Source: Pristionchus mayeri
Lineage: Eukaryota; Nematoda; Chromadorea; Rhabditida; Neodiplogasteridae
Assembly (NCBI GenBank): GCA_036245805.1
Contig: BTRK01000002.1
Location: 12,334,689 to 12,398,688, forward strand
Reading direction: 5' to 3'
Length of the DNA: 64,000 nt
Shown here: positions 1 through 12,230 of the stretch, piece after piece
Position numbering within the stretch: position 1 is the first letter of the stretch
Layout of the letters: each line of letters opens with the position of its first letter
The notes under the pieces: generated by a model
The model's input: the letters and a program-made list of their open reading frames with translations, nothing else
Database searches by the model: none
What the model was told of the DNA's origin: nothing
Program-made: the position numbers and the translations under genes

Positions 1-685
1 ATTCCAATACTCTCCTCATTCTCCGAGGTGGGGATTGATGGCTGGAACGGCTCATAACTGGGAATGAGAAGTGAGTCCTCTACGATAACAACCACATGAG
101 AACCAAGCGGGTTGGAGAAGTAGAGCCTCCACAGGGTGTTTCCAAACTTTACCTGAAACCCAAGAAAAACAAGCTGTCAATGTGGTGGGGAGTGGATGGC
201 GTGATCTACTCGGAGCTACTCCCCGGGGCATGTTAATCACCGGGACCAAGTACATTACACAACTACAGAATTTGAAGTTGGAAGTACATCGTTCAATGCT
301 GAAGGACAAGAAAGTGTATAATCATCAAAATGACCCCCGTCCTCAGGTCTTAAATCAAGTCAAGCAGGAACTGGCTGGATATGGACGGATGGTTCCCCCT
401 TGCCCTCCGTATTCTCCTGACTTGGGCCCTTCCGATTAGTGGCCTTTCGCAGATCTGGCCCATGCCGTTCGAGGTAGGGCCTTCAATTCACGTGAAAGTC
501 TCGAGGTAGAACTCGAGCAATACTTTCATTCGCACCCAGGTGGGTTCTAAAGGGAGGGGATCCATACATTGCAAGTACGTTGGGCACATATTGTCACTAA
601 TGAGGACAAGTATAATTAAACTCACGATTTTCCTTTCCCCAAGAACTACAGTTTTGAAAAAGTGACAAAGACTTTCCTTACAACC
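1..685 (+). mobile_element. Decayed mariner element, 3' part
   Basis: Relic of a mariner transposase on the plus strand; its 5' part lies outside the window. The frame around 182-439 carries the signature PYSPDLGPSDY, and after that stop codon the same frame continues with phrases typical of the mariner C-terminus (FNSRESLEVE, then LQVRWAHIVTNEDKYN near 570-615). The start region needs frame changes and contains stops, so it is not functional. The 3' end matches a mariner terminal repeat (ACTTTCCTTACAACC) followed by TA at 686-687. DDD-type integrase assignment rests on family knowledge. Confidence 0.8.
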
Positions 686-1049
686 TAATATTTACGTTCA
701 TCCAGAATGCTCACAGCCATTGGTTCCTCGAGGTTTGATGGTTTATCCGAAACAGTCTTGAGTAGATCGACGACAAAGAAGAGTATGATTCGCATGGATA
801 CCAACTTATGAAGGTATAATTGGCCGATTAACCTGTTTTTAAACTAATCTCGGTTCCATCCATAAAGTAAAATCAAGTAAGGTACAAAGTGAGCACCACT
901 ATGTGAACTATAGAATATTATGAGGAAGTTGAACAGTTGGCTTGAATACAACTTGGAAATTAACTTGAGTGTCAGGGTGGATCACAATTTTAGAGCAATC
1001 ATGTTTACAATTTGCGTGATTATACCGGAGCTGATAATGCCAACTCACG

Positions 1050-1711
1050 CAACGTTTCCGAATTTCCGCATCCTGAACTTGTTTGTGCCTCTATCAGCTC
1101 AGTCTCCATTTCCACCTTTTTGTTTTCGTCTTCCTCCGAGTCAATCTCGATTTTCTGAAGTGACACCTTGGCCTGTAGCTTACTCAGAAAATAAGCATGC
1201 ATTGTCAGCAAAATTTGCATACTGTTGATTCCCTCATTACTCTCACCTTCTTTTTCACGAACTCATCCTGATTCTTCGTCATGAATGCTTCCTGTGCACG
1301 CACGAGGATGGCATTGCGGACGTTTGAGATATTGCATTTGTTCAGTATCATTTCTTCTTCCGTCTGTAGTTGCATATTAAAAATTAACTTAGCTATAATG
1401 CGCGATACAACGCATGTACGTATGGTATTAACAAGCGAAGTATTAACAATTTGAGACTTCGATACCAGTTGTTGGCAAATGTCGGCGCATAGCGAGCAGA
1501 ATGTTGGGTCTTCAACAGCCTTGTCGAAGATGAGCGAGATAATCTGATGTTTGGCATATAGTACCTTCGAATTTTGCGTAATAAAAAATAAGCTCACCTG
1601 GGAAAGGAATGGAGTCTCGTACACCTTATTCTCTATGAATACTTTGAGCAGCGCGTCTTTGGTATCAGGAGTGATATGCTCGAGTAGCTCACGAACTTTC
1701 TCGAGATTCAG
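1050..1711 (-). pseudogene. eIF4G (IFG-1-like) MIF4G-domain fragment 1
   Basis: Minus-strand exons encode part of the MIF4G domain of translation initiation factor eIF4G. Exon 1598-1711 reads LNLEKVRELLEHITPDTKD, matching the RKVRSILNKLTP start of MIF4G. The next (about 1449-1563) has HQIISLIFDKAVEDPTFCSL, like LIFEKAISEPNFSVAYA. The third (about 1246-1367) has RNAILVRAQEAFMTKNQDEF, and the last (about 1050-1170) has an acidic stretch ending ELIEAQ. After that, one missing A near 1085 shifts the frame away from the expected KFRMRKFGNV. No upstream or downstream parts of eIF4G follow, so this is a broken partial copy. Confidence 0.75.
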
Positions 1712-1739
1712 CTAAAAATTATCATTCATTATTCATTAA

Positions 1740-3326
1740 ATCACGCCGAAACTCGACTCAAGCATGAATATTCTATACGCTTGGAAATAGGCGTGAAACC
1801 GATCGAGCGTCTCTATTGTTCGAGTGAGCAGTTGAATTGGCTAGACTCTTGTCAGACGTGGAATTGATCCTACGCCTCTCATATTTTCCACTCATCTCTC
1901 TCTCCTCAAGGTTAATCAAAATCCCGACTCAATTCTCGATCATGCTTCTCGATCAATTCTTCGAGAGCTTCATTGTAACCGAATCTATCCAATAATCCTA
2001 ACCCAAGTCTCGACCGAACATTCCGTCCACGTTTGATCGGGGTTGAAACTAACTAGAGCTAAGTTCCGAGATTTCAGCGTCAATCCCCCTCTAATATCGG
2101 GAAGTCAATTTCACCAACCCATACCCGTTCCTGCATTGGCCTTTGCTCTTTCCCATCCGTGAAGTCCATCTATTCTGCAGAGTGAGGATTATTACTCGAG
2201 ATTTAATTCAATTCAAAGAGATCACTGAGACGGTTGAAAGTTTGAAATGCGAAACGATTTACAAAATTCAATCCACACGTTGCGTAATAAGGGAAATATT
2301 GACGAGCATTTGATACTATTGTTCGTCTCTCATTGTGCAATTTATGAACATTTCCTAACATTTCCTAGACTACGTATTTTCTCCCACTCTAACAATGGAT
2401 CAATACGTAATCGGCACGCTACGGCTGATTGTTCAACTGACATGCGCAGTGATGATCATTTCGACTACACCGAATGCGCAAAATTAAACTTATTGAAACT
2501 TGCAAATTGGTTTGCGTAAAATGTATTGACTATAAACACTGTTTCGGAAAAAGGGGGAGGAAGTGAGATATGAATGGTGAAATATTATGTATATATAGAT
2601 AAACTGGGGTCAATAGATGGTTCATGTGAGGGACATATGCGTTACATATAGACGTCTCGTTTTACACGCGATGTGTACAATATTCTTTAGGTGAGAAACA
2701 TGAATCGGTTAGAAAATGACCCCTCTGGCATCGATTCTCCTATTGGCAAATCATCGTTGGGCAACTCTCGTATACACCATTTTAATTTAATATAATTTTG
2801 AGTCATTATAAGGTAGCATGAATAAGTCGAAGCAAATGAAGCATACATACTATACAAATTTGTGAACGAGAAACAGTGTACTATATTCGACACAACGATA
2901 CTTGGGTTTAGCGTCAAAATGGAAAAAAATAAACGTTACGATTTTATAGTGATTAGACATAAATTACTGAGGAAATTCATGTTGTTCTGGCGTCGAATGA
3001 GCAAAACCGCTTCGCGTAGTTAACATCGTATTGGAGAGAAACCGTTTGAAAATCAACACGCCATTCCAATTGTCCAAAAGGAGCGCATCGTGGGTCACGA
3101 TCGTTAACAAGCTGTAATGACCTCCCCGTAAAATGATAATTTCAATTTAAACGCAATAAAATTTATTATGAAAACAATTGTGTTATTTTCAAAAATATTT
3201 TTATCTCTTCGCTATAGAGGATGTACTCTATCTACATATTCTCGCAATTCTTCCACTGCAGCTACGGCTGCGATGTTCCGCAAATTATGCGCTAAATCGT
3301 TGAAACATTTTCGATTTTACTAAGCA
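1740..3326. other. Non-coding interval before the array
   Basis: No convincing exon or transposon end was found. Short open frames here (for example 2247-2519) have no recognisable composition and no splice context. The first promoter of the array begins at about 3327. Confidence 0.4.
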
Positions 3327-3450
3327 CTTTGAACAATTGAACAAATAATACCTGACAATCCGAAATTGCAGCTCTAAGATCTAATTGCTTTCTCCTCTCT
3401 CCCTCATTCATTCCTCCCCTTCTCCATCGCTCCGAGTGGTCATTACTGCA

Positions 3451-4577
3451 ATGGGAGAGATGAGCGGCGCTGTGAGTTTGATTTTTTAAAATATTTATTT
3501 TATATTTGTATCTGTTTTATCTTTCCTTTGGTGTAATTCTCAACATTTCTCAATTTTCAGGAGATTGGCTTGATAATTGGGGGAATAGTAATCCTCTGTA
3601 TCGCTCTTCCCATCGGCATCGTGTGCTGTTGCGAGCAGTACCGGAAGTAGAAAAGAAAGGAACAGCACGATATCGTTGCCCAAGATCACGACGGCATTCC
3701 GAGGTGACCCTTGGTCATTTAGGTTCATTTTCGGATATGTTTCAAGTGACTCTTGCGTATCAACTATCTAGAACACACCAGAGAACAAAAAAACACCAGA
3801 AATAACCCACAAATATCTGACTAATGAAAATAGATTGACACATGATATTCTACTATCACCTCTCGTATTTAAGTGCCGCGATAGCAACTCAGCAGAGAGT
3901 ACTTCAGGGCAACATCATCGACATCCCACCGTGAGTATTCGCAATTTCAAAAATATGTTATATTTAAATATTATAAAATAAACAATATATACATTTTTAT
4001 AATTATTCATCGTTTTCAGGGAATCCACGACAATACATTCCATTAGAACTGAACACGAGACGTATCTCAATCCGTTGGGATATAACGTGATACAGGGAAG
4101 ACGGGCTGAGTGCTGTAGGGAAGACAGAGCAGGATGGCTCTTCGAGGACTATGGTGGCAGTGTTAGTTTTAATAATACATATATTTTCATTTATTTAGAT
4201 GTTATTACGATATAGTGTACCCGTTCCGAATGCGTCATCTGCACCATGGACAAAGAACTCAATAATGCCTTTTATTTTCTTGTGCAATCGAAAAAGCAAT
4301 GTCGGCATGTATTTCCAATTGTTTTAAAATAACTTTTAAGGTTGCGATGAGAACATGCGATCCTCCCCTTCGCTACATTACATCTCACGGAAACGGATTC
4401 ATCTCTCTACGAGAGCATTTGACGCCTTGCGAACTATGGACGCCATTCATGAATCCTGATCGTTCTATGTCGTTCCAAAGCTGGGACGGAAGATGGCTGG
4501 CCGCGCTGGGTGATGGACCAGTTGGAGCTCAGTCTCATAGGAGATCATCCGAACGATTCTGGCTTGACATTGTGTGA
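3451..4577 (+). pseudogene. A1: TM + trefoil family copy, nonsense and frame lesion
   Basis: Exons 3451-3471, 3561-3703, 3874-3930, 4020-4159, 4341-4577, behind a class I promoter at 3327-3450. The TM exon reads EIGLIIGGIVILCIALPIG then CCCEQYRK, followed by TAG at 3648-3650 where sister copies have TGG (QKWKRK). Spacer and trefoil exons are otherwise well kept (IRTEHETYLNPLGYNVIQG; GRWLAALGDGPVGAQ; SERFWLDIV). The donor of exon 4 has lost about two bases (GGCAGTGTTAG against GGCAAGGTGATT in A3), which puts the last exon out of frame. With two lesions it is probably not made as a full protein; a short TM peptide ending at the TAG remains possible. Confidence 0.75.
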
Positions 4578-4923
4578 TGCGATTATCGATAGTCACAAAA
4601 CATGAACGCCAAATATGCGGTCATTCCCTTGATGCTTCATGCTCGATAAATATGCATTCCGATCATTCAATTCCAGGCTGTTTTACGGACCTGCACATTT
4701 TACGGTGTCCACCATAAAATCACAAAAAAACGAAATCGGCTGTGTATAACTATACTTTACCATTGCTATTATTGCAGAAATTGGTTTGATTGGAAAGATT
4801 AGTTGAAAATTGAACAAACAATACGTGAGAAATCGAAATTGAATTTCTCCTATTTGTTTTGCCTCCTTTCTCCTCCATTCATTCCCCCTCTTCTCCCTCT
4901 CTCAGACTGGCCATCTTTCTGCA

Positions 4924-7418
4924 ATGATAGTGATGAGCGGCCTTGTGAGTTTTCATTGGTTAATATTTAATCTTTGATCTACCCACTTTACGAAAATGTT
5001 TCATCACTCTTCAATGGGACAATAAATGAACTAGAATTTTGATTTTTTGCAGAAGATTGGCTTGATAATCGGTGGAGTGCTAATACTCACCATCGCCCTT
5101 CCCATCGGCCTCGTCTGCTGTTGGGAGCAGTGCCAGAAGTGGAAAAGAAGGCATCAGCAGGATGTCGTTTTTCCAAGGTACTTTTCTTCATTATGTTCGC
5201 TATCTAATGCATCACGACATTCTGCTATCATTAACCATTTTTGAGTGAGATTTAGAAAATAATTTAGTGTATTTTTTTATATTCCAGGGCCGCTATTGCA
5301 GCGCAGGCGCAGCCCCAGGCTTACAACAACGACATCCCGGCGTTAGTGCTCTTTATCCATTGAAAAGACGAACGCAGTTTTCAATTACATGACCCAAACA
5401 TATGAATCTATCCCGTGAAACTGGGGTACGATAGTTACTGGGATACTGTACATATAAAAAATTCATATTTTCTCAAAATTCAGAGCTTTTCTTGGCGATC
5501 TTTAACTCCGAAAATGCTGTTCATTTAATCTCACTGATATTCAGAGCCGGGACATTTGCTCAGCAGCCCGTACGCCATCGCTACAACATCGACATCCCAC
5601 CGTGAGTATACGAAAATCCGAAAATAAATTCTATTATAATATGGTAAAATAACAATGCAGATATATTAATAATTATTCACTGTTTGCAGGATTTCCTCGG
5701 TACTTCGTACCATCAGAACGGAGCGTTTCACGTATCTCCAAGCGTCAGACTATCATGTGGTGCAGGGAGATCAGAGTATCTGCTGTAGCAATGACAAAGT
5801 GGGATGGTTCTTCGAGGACTATGGGGCAAGGTGATTGTAGTATTGCATTATTTAGTTGTTATCATGATATAGAGTGTCTGCGTAAGCATAACGTGGTGTC
5901 GTAATGCATAGACATTTTTTTTTCTTCCGGAACAAACTTTCGAAAAAGACTTATCAGGCCTCTCATGAGAAAATCGGGACAAATGGGTATTTTCAGTTGA
6001 CATCCAAATTTTGGGAAATCTTGCTTATTATGTTTCTATTTAGTATATGCCTACATTAGACTAAAACCGACGTTTCAGATTTTTTAGATGCGCTGCAGCC
6101 GCAGCAGGCTTCTGCAAACTTGAGACGAAGGACATTGGTTATTGAGGTTTTTATCAATAAAAGTGGTGACATTTGCACACAAAAGTGTTTCTATGATCAA
6201 ATGATCGATTTTGGCGCACGTTGTTATTTTTTCACTTTTGCGACCGATGCAGCAGACGCATTTTAGACCAGTTTTTAATTTCTAATTTGAACCCTGATTT
6301 TGAGCCGCAAACCAAACTTTCCCAGTTTGTAGAGCTTGAAATTCTGCATATACCACATTTTTCCTTGATTTTATCTCAGTGGTCTTGGCACATTCCCAAG
6401 CCGACGAAAACCTAGTAACAGGCTGCACGGCCCACAGCCAGTGGAACTGGGTTCACCAAGTCTCAAGTTCGAACCCCAGCCATAGCAGACAAGAAGTTTT
6501 TTGCTATGTGATAACATCTAGAAAGCAAATCTGAAAGCATTACAGGTCATATGAAAGAGAAAAATGTATGGCAAAAAACTTGTCTGCTATTGCTGGGGTT
6601 CGAACTTGCGACTTGGTAAACCCAGTTCCAGTGCCGCTGGGACGTGCAGCCCGTTGCGAGGTTTTCGTCGGCTTGGGAATGTGCCAAGACCACCGAGATA
6701 AAATCAAGGAAAAATGTGGTATATGCAGAATTTCAAGCTCTACAAACGGGGAAAGTTTGGTTTGCGGCTCAAAATCAGGGTTCAAATTAGAAATTAAAAA
6801 CTGGTCTATAATGCGTCTGCTGCATCGGTCGCAAACGTGAAAAAATAACAACGTGCGCCAAAATCGATCATTTGATCACAGAAACACTGTTGTGTGCAAA
6901 TTTCACCACTTTTATTGATAAAAACCTCAATAACCAATGCCCTTCGTCTCAAGTTTGCAGCAGCCTGCTGCTGCAAGTAACGATCGGGTCGAACCGAACA
7001 AAGGAAATCTTCTAGACTCCATACCCGTACCAAAAAACTGTGAAAATTAAATATTTATATTTTCAATGTCAACTCGTTGTCCCGATTCTCTCGTGAGAGG
7101 CCTGAATCATAAATGACGTCGTTTGCTATCGAAATAGGGGAAATTACCAATTGCATTCTCATAGCAGGCAATACTGTTAAGGTTGCGATCAGAGCTGGTG
7201 CTCCTCCCCTTCGCTACATTAAATGTCACCGAAACGGACGGATCTCTCTTCGACAGCGTTTGTCGCATCGTGAACTATGGAGACCCTTCATCAATGGTGA
7301 TGGTTCTACGTCGTTCCGAAGCTACGACGGAAGATGGCTATCAGCGTGGGAAGAAGGACCAGTAGGAGTGCAACCTCATAACCTAAAGACCGAAAATTTT
7401 TGTCTTGAGCCTCTGTGA
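4924..7418 (+). pseudogene. A2: TM + trefoil copy, 1-nt frameshift, foldback in intron
   Basis: Exons 4924-4944, 5053-5177, 5288-5341, 5545-5601, 5690-5830, 7182-7418; promoter 4810-4923. The TM exon encodes KIGLIIGGVLILTIALPIGL then CCWEQCQKWKRRHQQ, with the basic patch on the C-terminal side. There are two spacer exons (AAIAAQAQPQAYNND; then AGTFAQQPV). Trefoil exon 1 has IRTERFTYLQASDYHVVQG. Its end reads GGGGCAAG instead of GGTGGCAAG, one base short, so the final exon (VAIRAGAPPLRYIKCHRNG ... stop 7416-7418) is out of phase. The last intron holds the 1.15-kb foldback at 5954-7105. Likely a recent pseudogene or one making a truncated form. Confidence 0.7.
5954..7105. mobile_element. Foldback element FB1 (long inverted repeats)
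   Basis: The two halves are near-perfect inverted copies of about 550 bp. The left end CAGGCCTCTCATGAGA is mirrored by TCTCGTGAGAGGCCTG at the right. The centre lies near 6530. Each arm has a tRNA-B-box-like string (AAGTTCGAACCCC near 6469) in opposite orientation. Open frames inside (6221-6415, 6540-6851) are mirror copies of each other and not a recognisable transposase. It sits in the last intron of A2. Confidence 0.8.
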
Positions 7419-7757
7419 CGCGGTGGTCACAAAGTATGAACGTCAATTATGCGTTCCTTCCCTTGGTGCTTCTTACTCGATAAATACACATTTCAATCAT
7501 TAAATTCCGTACAATTTTACGGACCTGATCATATTACGATTATTACCGTAAATGCTCAAAAAATAATGCAATGACATCCGATCAGACTATGTGTAATATT
7601 TCATCGTATTTTTACATAAATCCGCTAATCGAATGAACTTGTTGACAAAGGCCAATTTGCGTAATTGAATTATCAATTTGTTATTTTCTTCCATACGCAC
7701 GTTCGTTCATTCATTCCTTCTCTGCTTCCTCTCTACGAGTGGTCTTCCGCGATTTCA

Positions 7758-8336
7758 ATGGACGATATGACCAAGGTGGGGGATTTTTTTCCAATTTTTC
7801 TACGATTTTTTATGAGGTATGGCCATTAGTAGGGCATTGGATATTTTTGAAAATATTTTTTTGATTTAAAAAAAATTCAATTGACAACAGCGAAAATTAT
7901 AAAATTACAATGGATATCGCCAGCTTCATTTTATTTATTTTTTTTTAATTTTAGAAGTTCCTAATCTTCATGGGTGGCATGCTTGCCCTCCTCCTCGTGA
8001 TTATCGCTTCGGGTGGTTTCTACCTGTGGTGGCAACTCAGAAAGATCAAGAAAATCAAAGAAGAAACAGCTTATTGGAGACTAGCACTAGTGAAAGCACA
8101 GCTCCGCAAGTTCCATTTAAGTTTCACCCCCCGATTCTACTCTCTTCGGCATCTCTGTCGCCCTAGAAAACGAGGGTTTCTTCCCGAACCAGATCCCTAG
8201 TCAAATGAACCCCATTTCTCCCCTCAATTCAGTCTTTGCTATATGAGCCGCCATTAATGCCTTCTTGAGGATGAGGGAGGATGATGAGGAAGCTCGGGTC
8301 GGCGCAAAAGTCGCCGCAACGGAAGACGAAAAATGA
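7758..8336 (+). pseudogene. B1: short single-TM gene, donor lost
   Basis: Class II promoter at 7640-7757 (CAATTTGCGTAATTGAATTA plus proximal block). Exon 1 7758-7775 (MDDMTK) ends at GTGGGG. The TM exon begins at 7955: KFLIFMGGMLALLLVIIASG then GFYLWWQLRKIKKIKEE. Sister genes B2 and B4 end this exon about there with a GT donor; here the equivalent TATTGGAGACTAG has none, so reading continues to a stop at 8198-8200. A remnant of exon 3 survives at about 8269-8336 (MREDDEEARVGAKVAATEDE, stop 8334-8336). Either a read-through protein of about 88 residues or a pseudogene. Confidence 0.6.
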
Positions 8337-8627
8337 GCGCGCATGAAGAATCGATTGTGACCAAGAATTCTTTAATCTGCTTGCAAATAAAAGTGTTTTT
8401 CTATTTTTTTGAATATTTTGTGAAGTAAAATCGAATGATTTTCGTGAATTCTTCGATGTTAGTTGTTGTTAGTTATAAATAATGATTTAGTCAGATTAAG
8501 TAGAGCATTTTGGACAATTGAACAAACTATACGTGAGATTTCAATATTGAATTTCGCGTAATTGCTCCCCTCTCTCCTCCATTCATTCCCCCTCTTCTCC
8601 CTCTCTTCGAGTGGTCTTCTCTCAACT

Positions 8628-11144
8628 ATGGGAGAGCTAAGCGACAAGGTGATTTTCCATCTTTCTTTTGAACCGAATTTCCCGATTAGTGACTCCAATG
8701 AGATCAAAAAGCTCATTTAAACTATGATTTTGCAAACTTAATATTATTTTGTAGGAGATTGGCATGCTCATCGGTTTAATTTGCCTAATAATAATCGTAT
8801 TCTTTGCACTTCCCTTTGGCATTTGGTACTGTTGCGAGCAGTGCCAGAAGTGGAAAAGAAAGGAAAAACACGATATTGTTGCCGAAGATAGCAAGGGCAT
8901 TCCGAGGTGACGCTGATTTTACCATTTCAATGTTCACGTTTTTTATGTTGATTGTCAGATATGTTTCAGATACACGGCATAACTCATTAGTTTTTTTTAG
9001 CATTCTAGCACATTGCACTTGAAACACACCAGAAAAATGGCCCAAAATCACCTGAGAATTGAACCCTACTTTTTAAAAAATATTTGCAATCTAATGAATC
9101 ATGATTCCACGATCACCTCTCATATTTAAGTGCCGCGATAACTGCGCAACAGCCACCGATACTCCAGGGCACCAAAATCGACATCCAACCGTGAGCATTC
9201 AAAATTCCTGTACATTATACAGGGTGCGCCATAATTACCCGGACAACCGTTTTCATAAGATTCCCAGCTTTAGAATGGGACTTGAGCGATCTGGTTCAGA
9301 GTAAAGTGTGTCTGTAATACGGGCAATAATAACATACTCCATAAATTTGATGAGACCTCATTTGCCTTTGACACCGACATTGAACATCTTCTCAGATCCG
9401 ACTGTCGATTCCCGCAGAAAATTTTCTTCGATTTCGCCTCATACTTTGAGAAGGGCAACCTTGATGGAGATTAGTGTCGAGTTCTTGGTAGAGGACATCT
9501 GGACCTACAACACCCCCAAAAGCTGAAGTCGACGGGTTGAGATCGGGGGAGTTCGGGGGCCAATCAGTCTGAGTGATTAATCGGGTGCATGCGCATCCAG
9601 TAAGTACTTTTTCATGTGAATTAAAGTAGAATCTCGCTGAAAGGTCTAGTGGCCCAGATCGAAGTGGGAATGGACCCAGGGTAGAAGCGCGTCTCAGATG
9701 ATGTGCTTCATGTAATATTCCTTATTGATCTTGACGCCCGGAGTAACAAAAACGAGTGGGAACTTGCCTGTTGGGCAAATTACAGACCAACTCCTGATCT
9801 AAAGGGTTAGAGAACCAGCGATTCCACAACTATTGTAGGATTCTTCAGGATCAGGGACAGTTATTATGCCAATTTGGATATTCATGTAACCATTGACGGT
9901 AAAGATATTAACATCGCTGTTTAACATACAAAAGTGCGCGGACATAGCACAATGCAACAACAGTCTACAGTATCGTTATATGCGAATCGTGATCTGTCGT
10001 TCCTGTAGTCCGTGCAACTTAATGCGCGTGTAAAGGCAAATAGTCAACTGGGACATGAGAAGACCACGAACGGATACGTTCGAGCTATCGAGATTCTTAT
10101 CCATCTGTATGTGGTTTCAAACCACCCCTCTTTCGGATGCGCTATAGGTTCCTGGTGGTGGAAACAGAGACCGATTTCCCACAGCCCGGACGACCCTGTT
10201 CAGTATCAAGGCTTTGGTACATAATAACGGTATCGGAAGCAGCCGACTTGTGAAAGCCGATTTGATGATCGATGACACACCGTCCTTGTACAACTTGATA
10301 ATGGTGGTTGGAGGCGACTAGACTTCACCATTACTAGGAGGCTTGACTAGGTGGCATGAAACCTTGAATTGGGAGAGACCAATGAACATACGTCATGATG
10401 GTGCAATAGGAATCGCACATATCGATTGGGCTGAGGGGCTTCACAATGAACAATTTTGTCCGGGTAATTTTGGCGCACCCTGTATTAAAATATGAATAAA
10501 ATATAGACATATTTATAATTATTCATTGTTTTCAGGGTGTCCACGACAATTTGTGCCATCAGAACGGAACACAACACGTATCTCAATGCGTTGGCCTACA
10601 GTGTGGTGCAGGGAAGAACCAGAGCAAAATGGCTCTTCGAGGACTATGGTGGCAAGGTGATTGTATGATATTGTTGCATTTATTTTGTCTTTGTTATGAT
10701 ACTTATGTGTAGTATCTGAGCAAGCTCAGGTCATTGTCGAGCTGGTTCAATAAAAGTTTTCGATGTGAAGAATTACAAATCATACCCGTTTCGATCATAT
10801 CCTTCGAAGCCGTGCACCATAATAACTTACGCTACATTGTTCAATATTTAAATAAGACACAACTTTCAAATAATTCATATTACAAGATAATTGTTAATAC
10901 TTTTAAGGTTGCGATGAGAGCTGGTGCTCCTCCCCTTCGCTACATTCGATCTCATGGAAACGGATTGGTATCTCTACAAGAGCATGTGACGGTCTCCGAA
11001 CTATGGACACCATGCATCAATCGTGATGGTTCAATGTCGTTCCAAAGCTTCGATGGAAGATGGCTGGACGCTCTGGGTAATGGACCGGTTGGAGCCCAGC
11101 CTCATATGAAATCATCCGAACGATTCTGGCTTGACCTTATGTGA
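8628..11144 (+). CDS. A3: intact TM protein with fascin-like beta-trefoil tail
   Basis: Exons 8628-8648, 8755-8906, 9131-9190, 10536-10656, 10908-11144; all junctions in phase, 196 residues. Promoter 8513-8627. Residues 1-7 are MGELSDK. The TM segment (EIGMLIGLICLIIIVFFALP) is followed by CCEQCQKWKRKEKH; basic residues after the helix predict a cytosolic C-terminus. Spacer: AAITAQQPPILQG. The tail has three similar units: AIRTEHNTYLNALAYSVVQG; MRAGAPPLRYIRSHGNG with LW; and SFDGRWLDALGNGPVGAQ with SERFWLDLM. The pattern G/x-YL-A ... V-G/A ... W/F recurs as in fascin-type trefoils. Trefoil assignment is by eye. A 1.26-kb transposon sits in intron 3. Function unknown. Confidence 0.8.
9220..10482. 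mobile_element. Tc1/mariner-superfamily element, decayed transposase (minus)
   Basis: Terminal inverted repeats CAGGGTGCGCCATAATTACC and its mirror at the right end, with TA on both sides (9218-9219, 10483-10484). The minus strand near 9524-9570 encodes WPPNSPDLNPS, and near 9696-9790 VICPTGKFPLVFV-TPGVKI, both typical of Tc1/mariner-superfamily DDE transposases of the SPDLNP type; many frame breaks. It lies in intron 3 of A3. Confidence 0.8.
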
Positions 11145-11232
11145 TGATACAACGATAGTCACAGTATATGCTTACTCGATAAATACATATTCGGTGATTT
11201 ATATACTGTCATATATTTTGCATGATTTATTA

Positions 11233-12230
11233 GGTTAGTGCGAAAGTTTTTGACTATTTTCATGTTCGGGCATTTTGACCTACCCCGTCCATCTCATTCA
11301 GCCAATCAACTAATGGTTATTCATAGTTGATGAAGGCTTGGGAATAATTTTTGTGCGATACAATATCGGGCCAATTCGATCAGCAAGGTTGACACTATTC
11401 ACAGTCAAACTCTAAATTGTTCTTGATTTTCAATACCATTCAATTGATCGTAACTCCAAGGACAAATGAGATTGAGACAAACGTAAAGGATTATTGAGAA
11501 GCTTATTACACAGGCATATAATTTGACTCTTCAGAAAAAATCCCGCTTAGTTGGTCTGTAATTTGCCCAACAGGCAAGTTCCCACTCGTTTTTGTTACTC
11601 CGGGCGTCAAGATCAATAAGGAATATTACATGAAGCACATCAAAAAAATCCCCCCTGAAATCCCGCTTAACATTTTGACCAAATCGGTAAACTACGCTAA
11701 TTGGAAAATGCTTGTTTTATATTTTCTGGCACTGTACTCGTATAGATCGACATTGAGAGCTCAATAGTGGTTCATTATTTTCTACCTTCCTATCTTAGAA
11801 CAAATATATATTTAGGAACAGATTCATTGATCAATAGGTAATTAGGATATTTCGGAACCGCGATTTAGAAATTTAAACATCGAAATCAGCACTTTTTGTT
11901 GTTTCTCTCTTCTCACGCACAATGAAGACCCAGTTTTTCACGTTTAACCGAACAAGCAACTCTTGCCCTACTACATATCGGTTGGGCAAATTCAGGAGGT
12001 CTCAAATATTTGAGATGTTGAGTTTAACCAAAAACACCGAAAAACACCATTTTCGGCAGTTTCGATATGAAAATAATGTTCTCATGTTCAATAACCGATA
12101 TATCCAATGTTAATGTTTCCCGGTACTCCACCACTACTGACGTCACTAAAACTATAGAGAAATTGCAGGCAATCGAAATAGGGTAGGAAAAATTTTGAAA
12201 AATAAATAGTCTGAAACTTTCGCACCAACC
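11233..12230. mobile_element. Non-autonomous mariner-like element carrying a foreign transposase piece
   Basis: Ends GGTTAGTGCGAAAGTTT and AAACTTTCGCACCAACC with TA duplications at 11231-11232 and 12231-12232; 998 bp. No long transposase frame. Positions about 11554-11641 are the reverse complement of part of the element at 9220-10482 (the GKFPLVFVTPGVKINKEYY region), although the terminal repeats belong to a different family. Confidence 0.8.

Noticed and set aside
6221..6851. Open frames inside FB1 (FHFCDRCSRRI...)
   Set aside because: The plus frame 6221-6415 and the minus frame 6540-6851 are the same sequence in the two arms; no domain, start context or splice signals.
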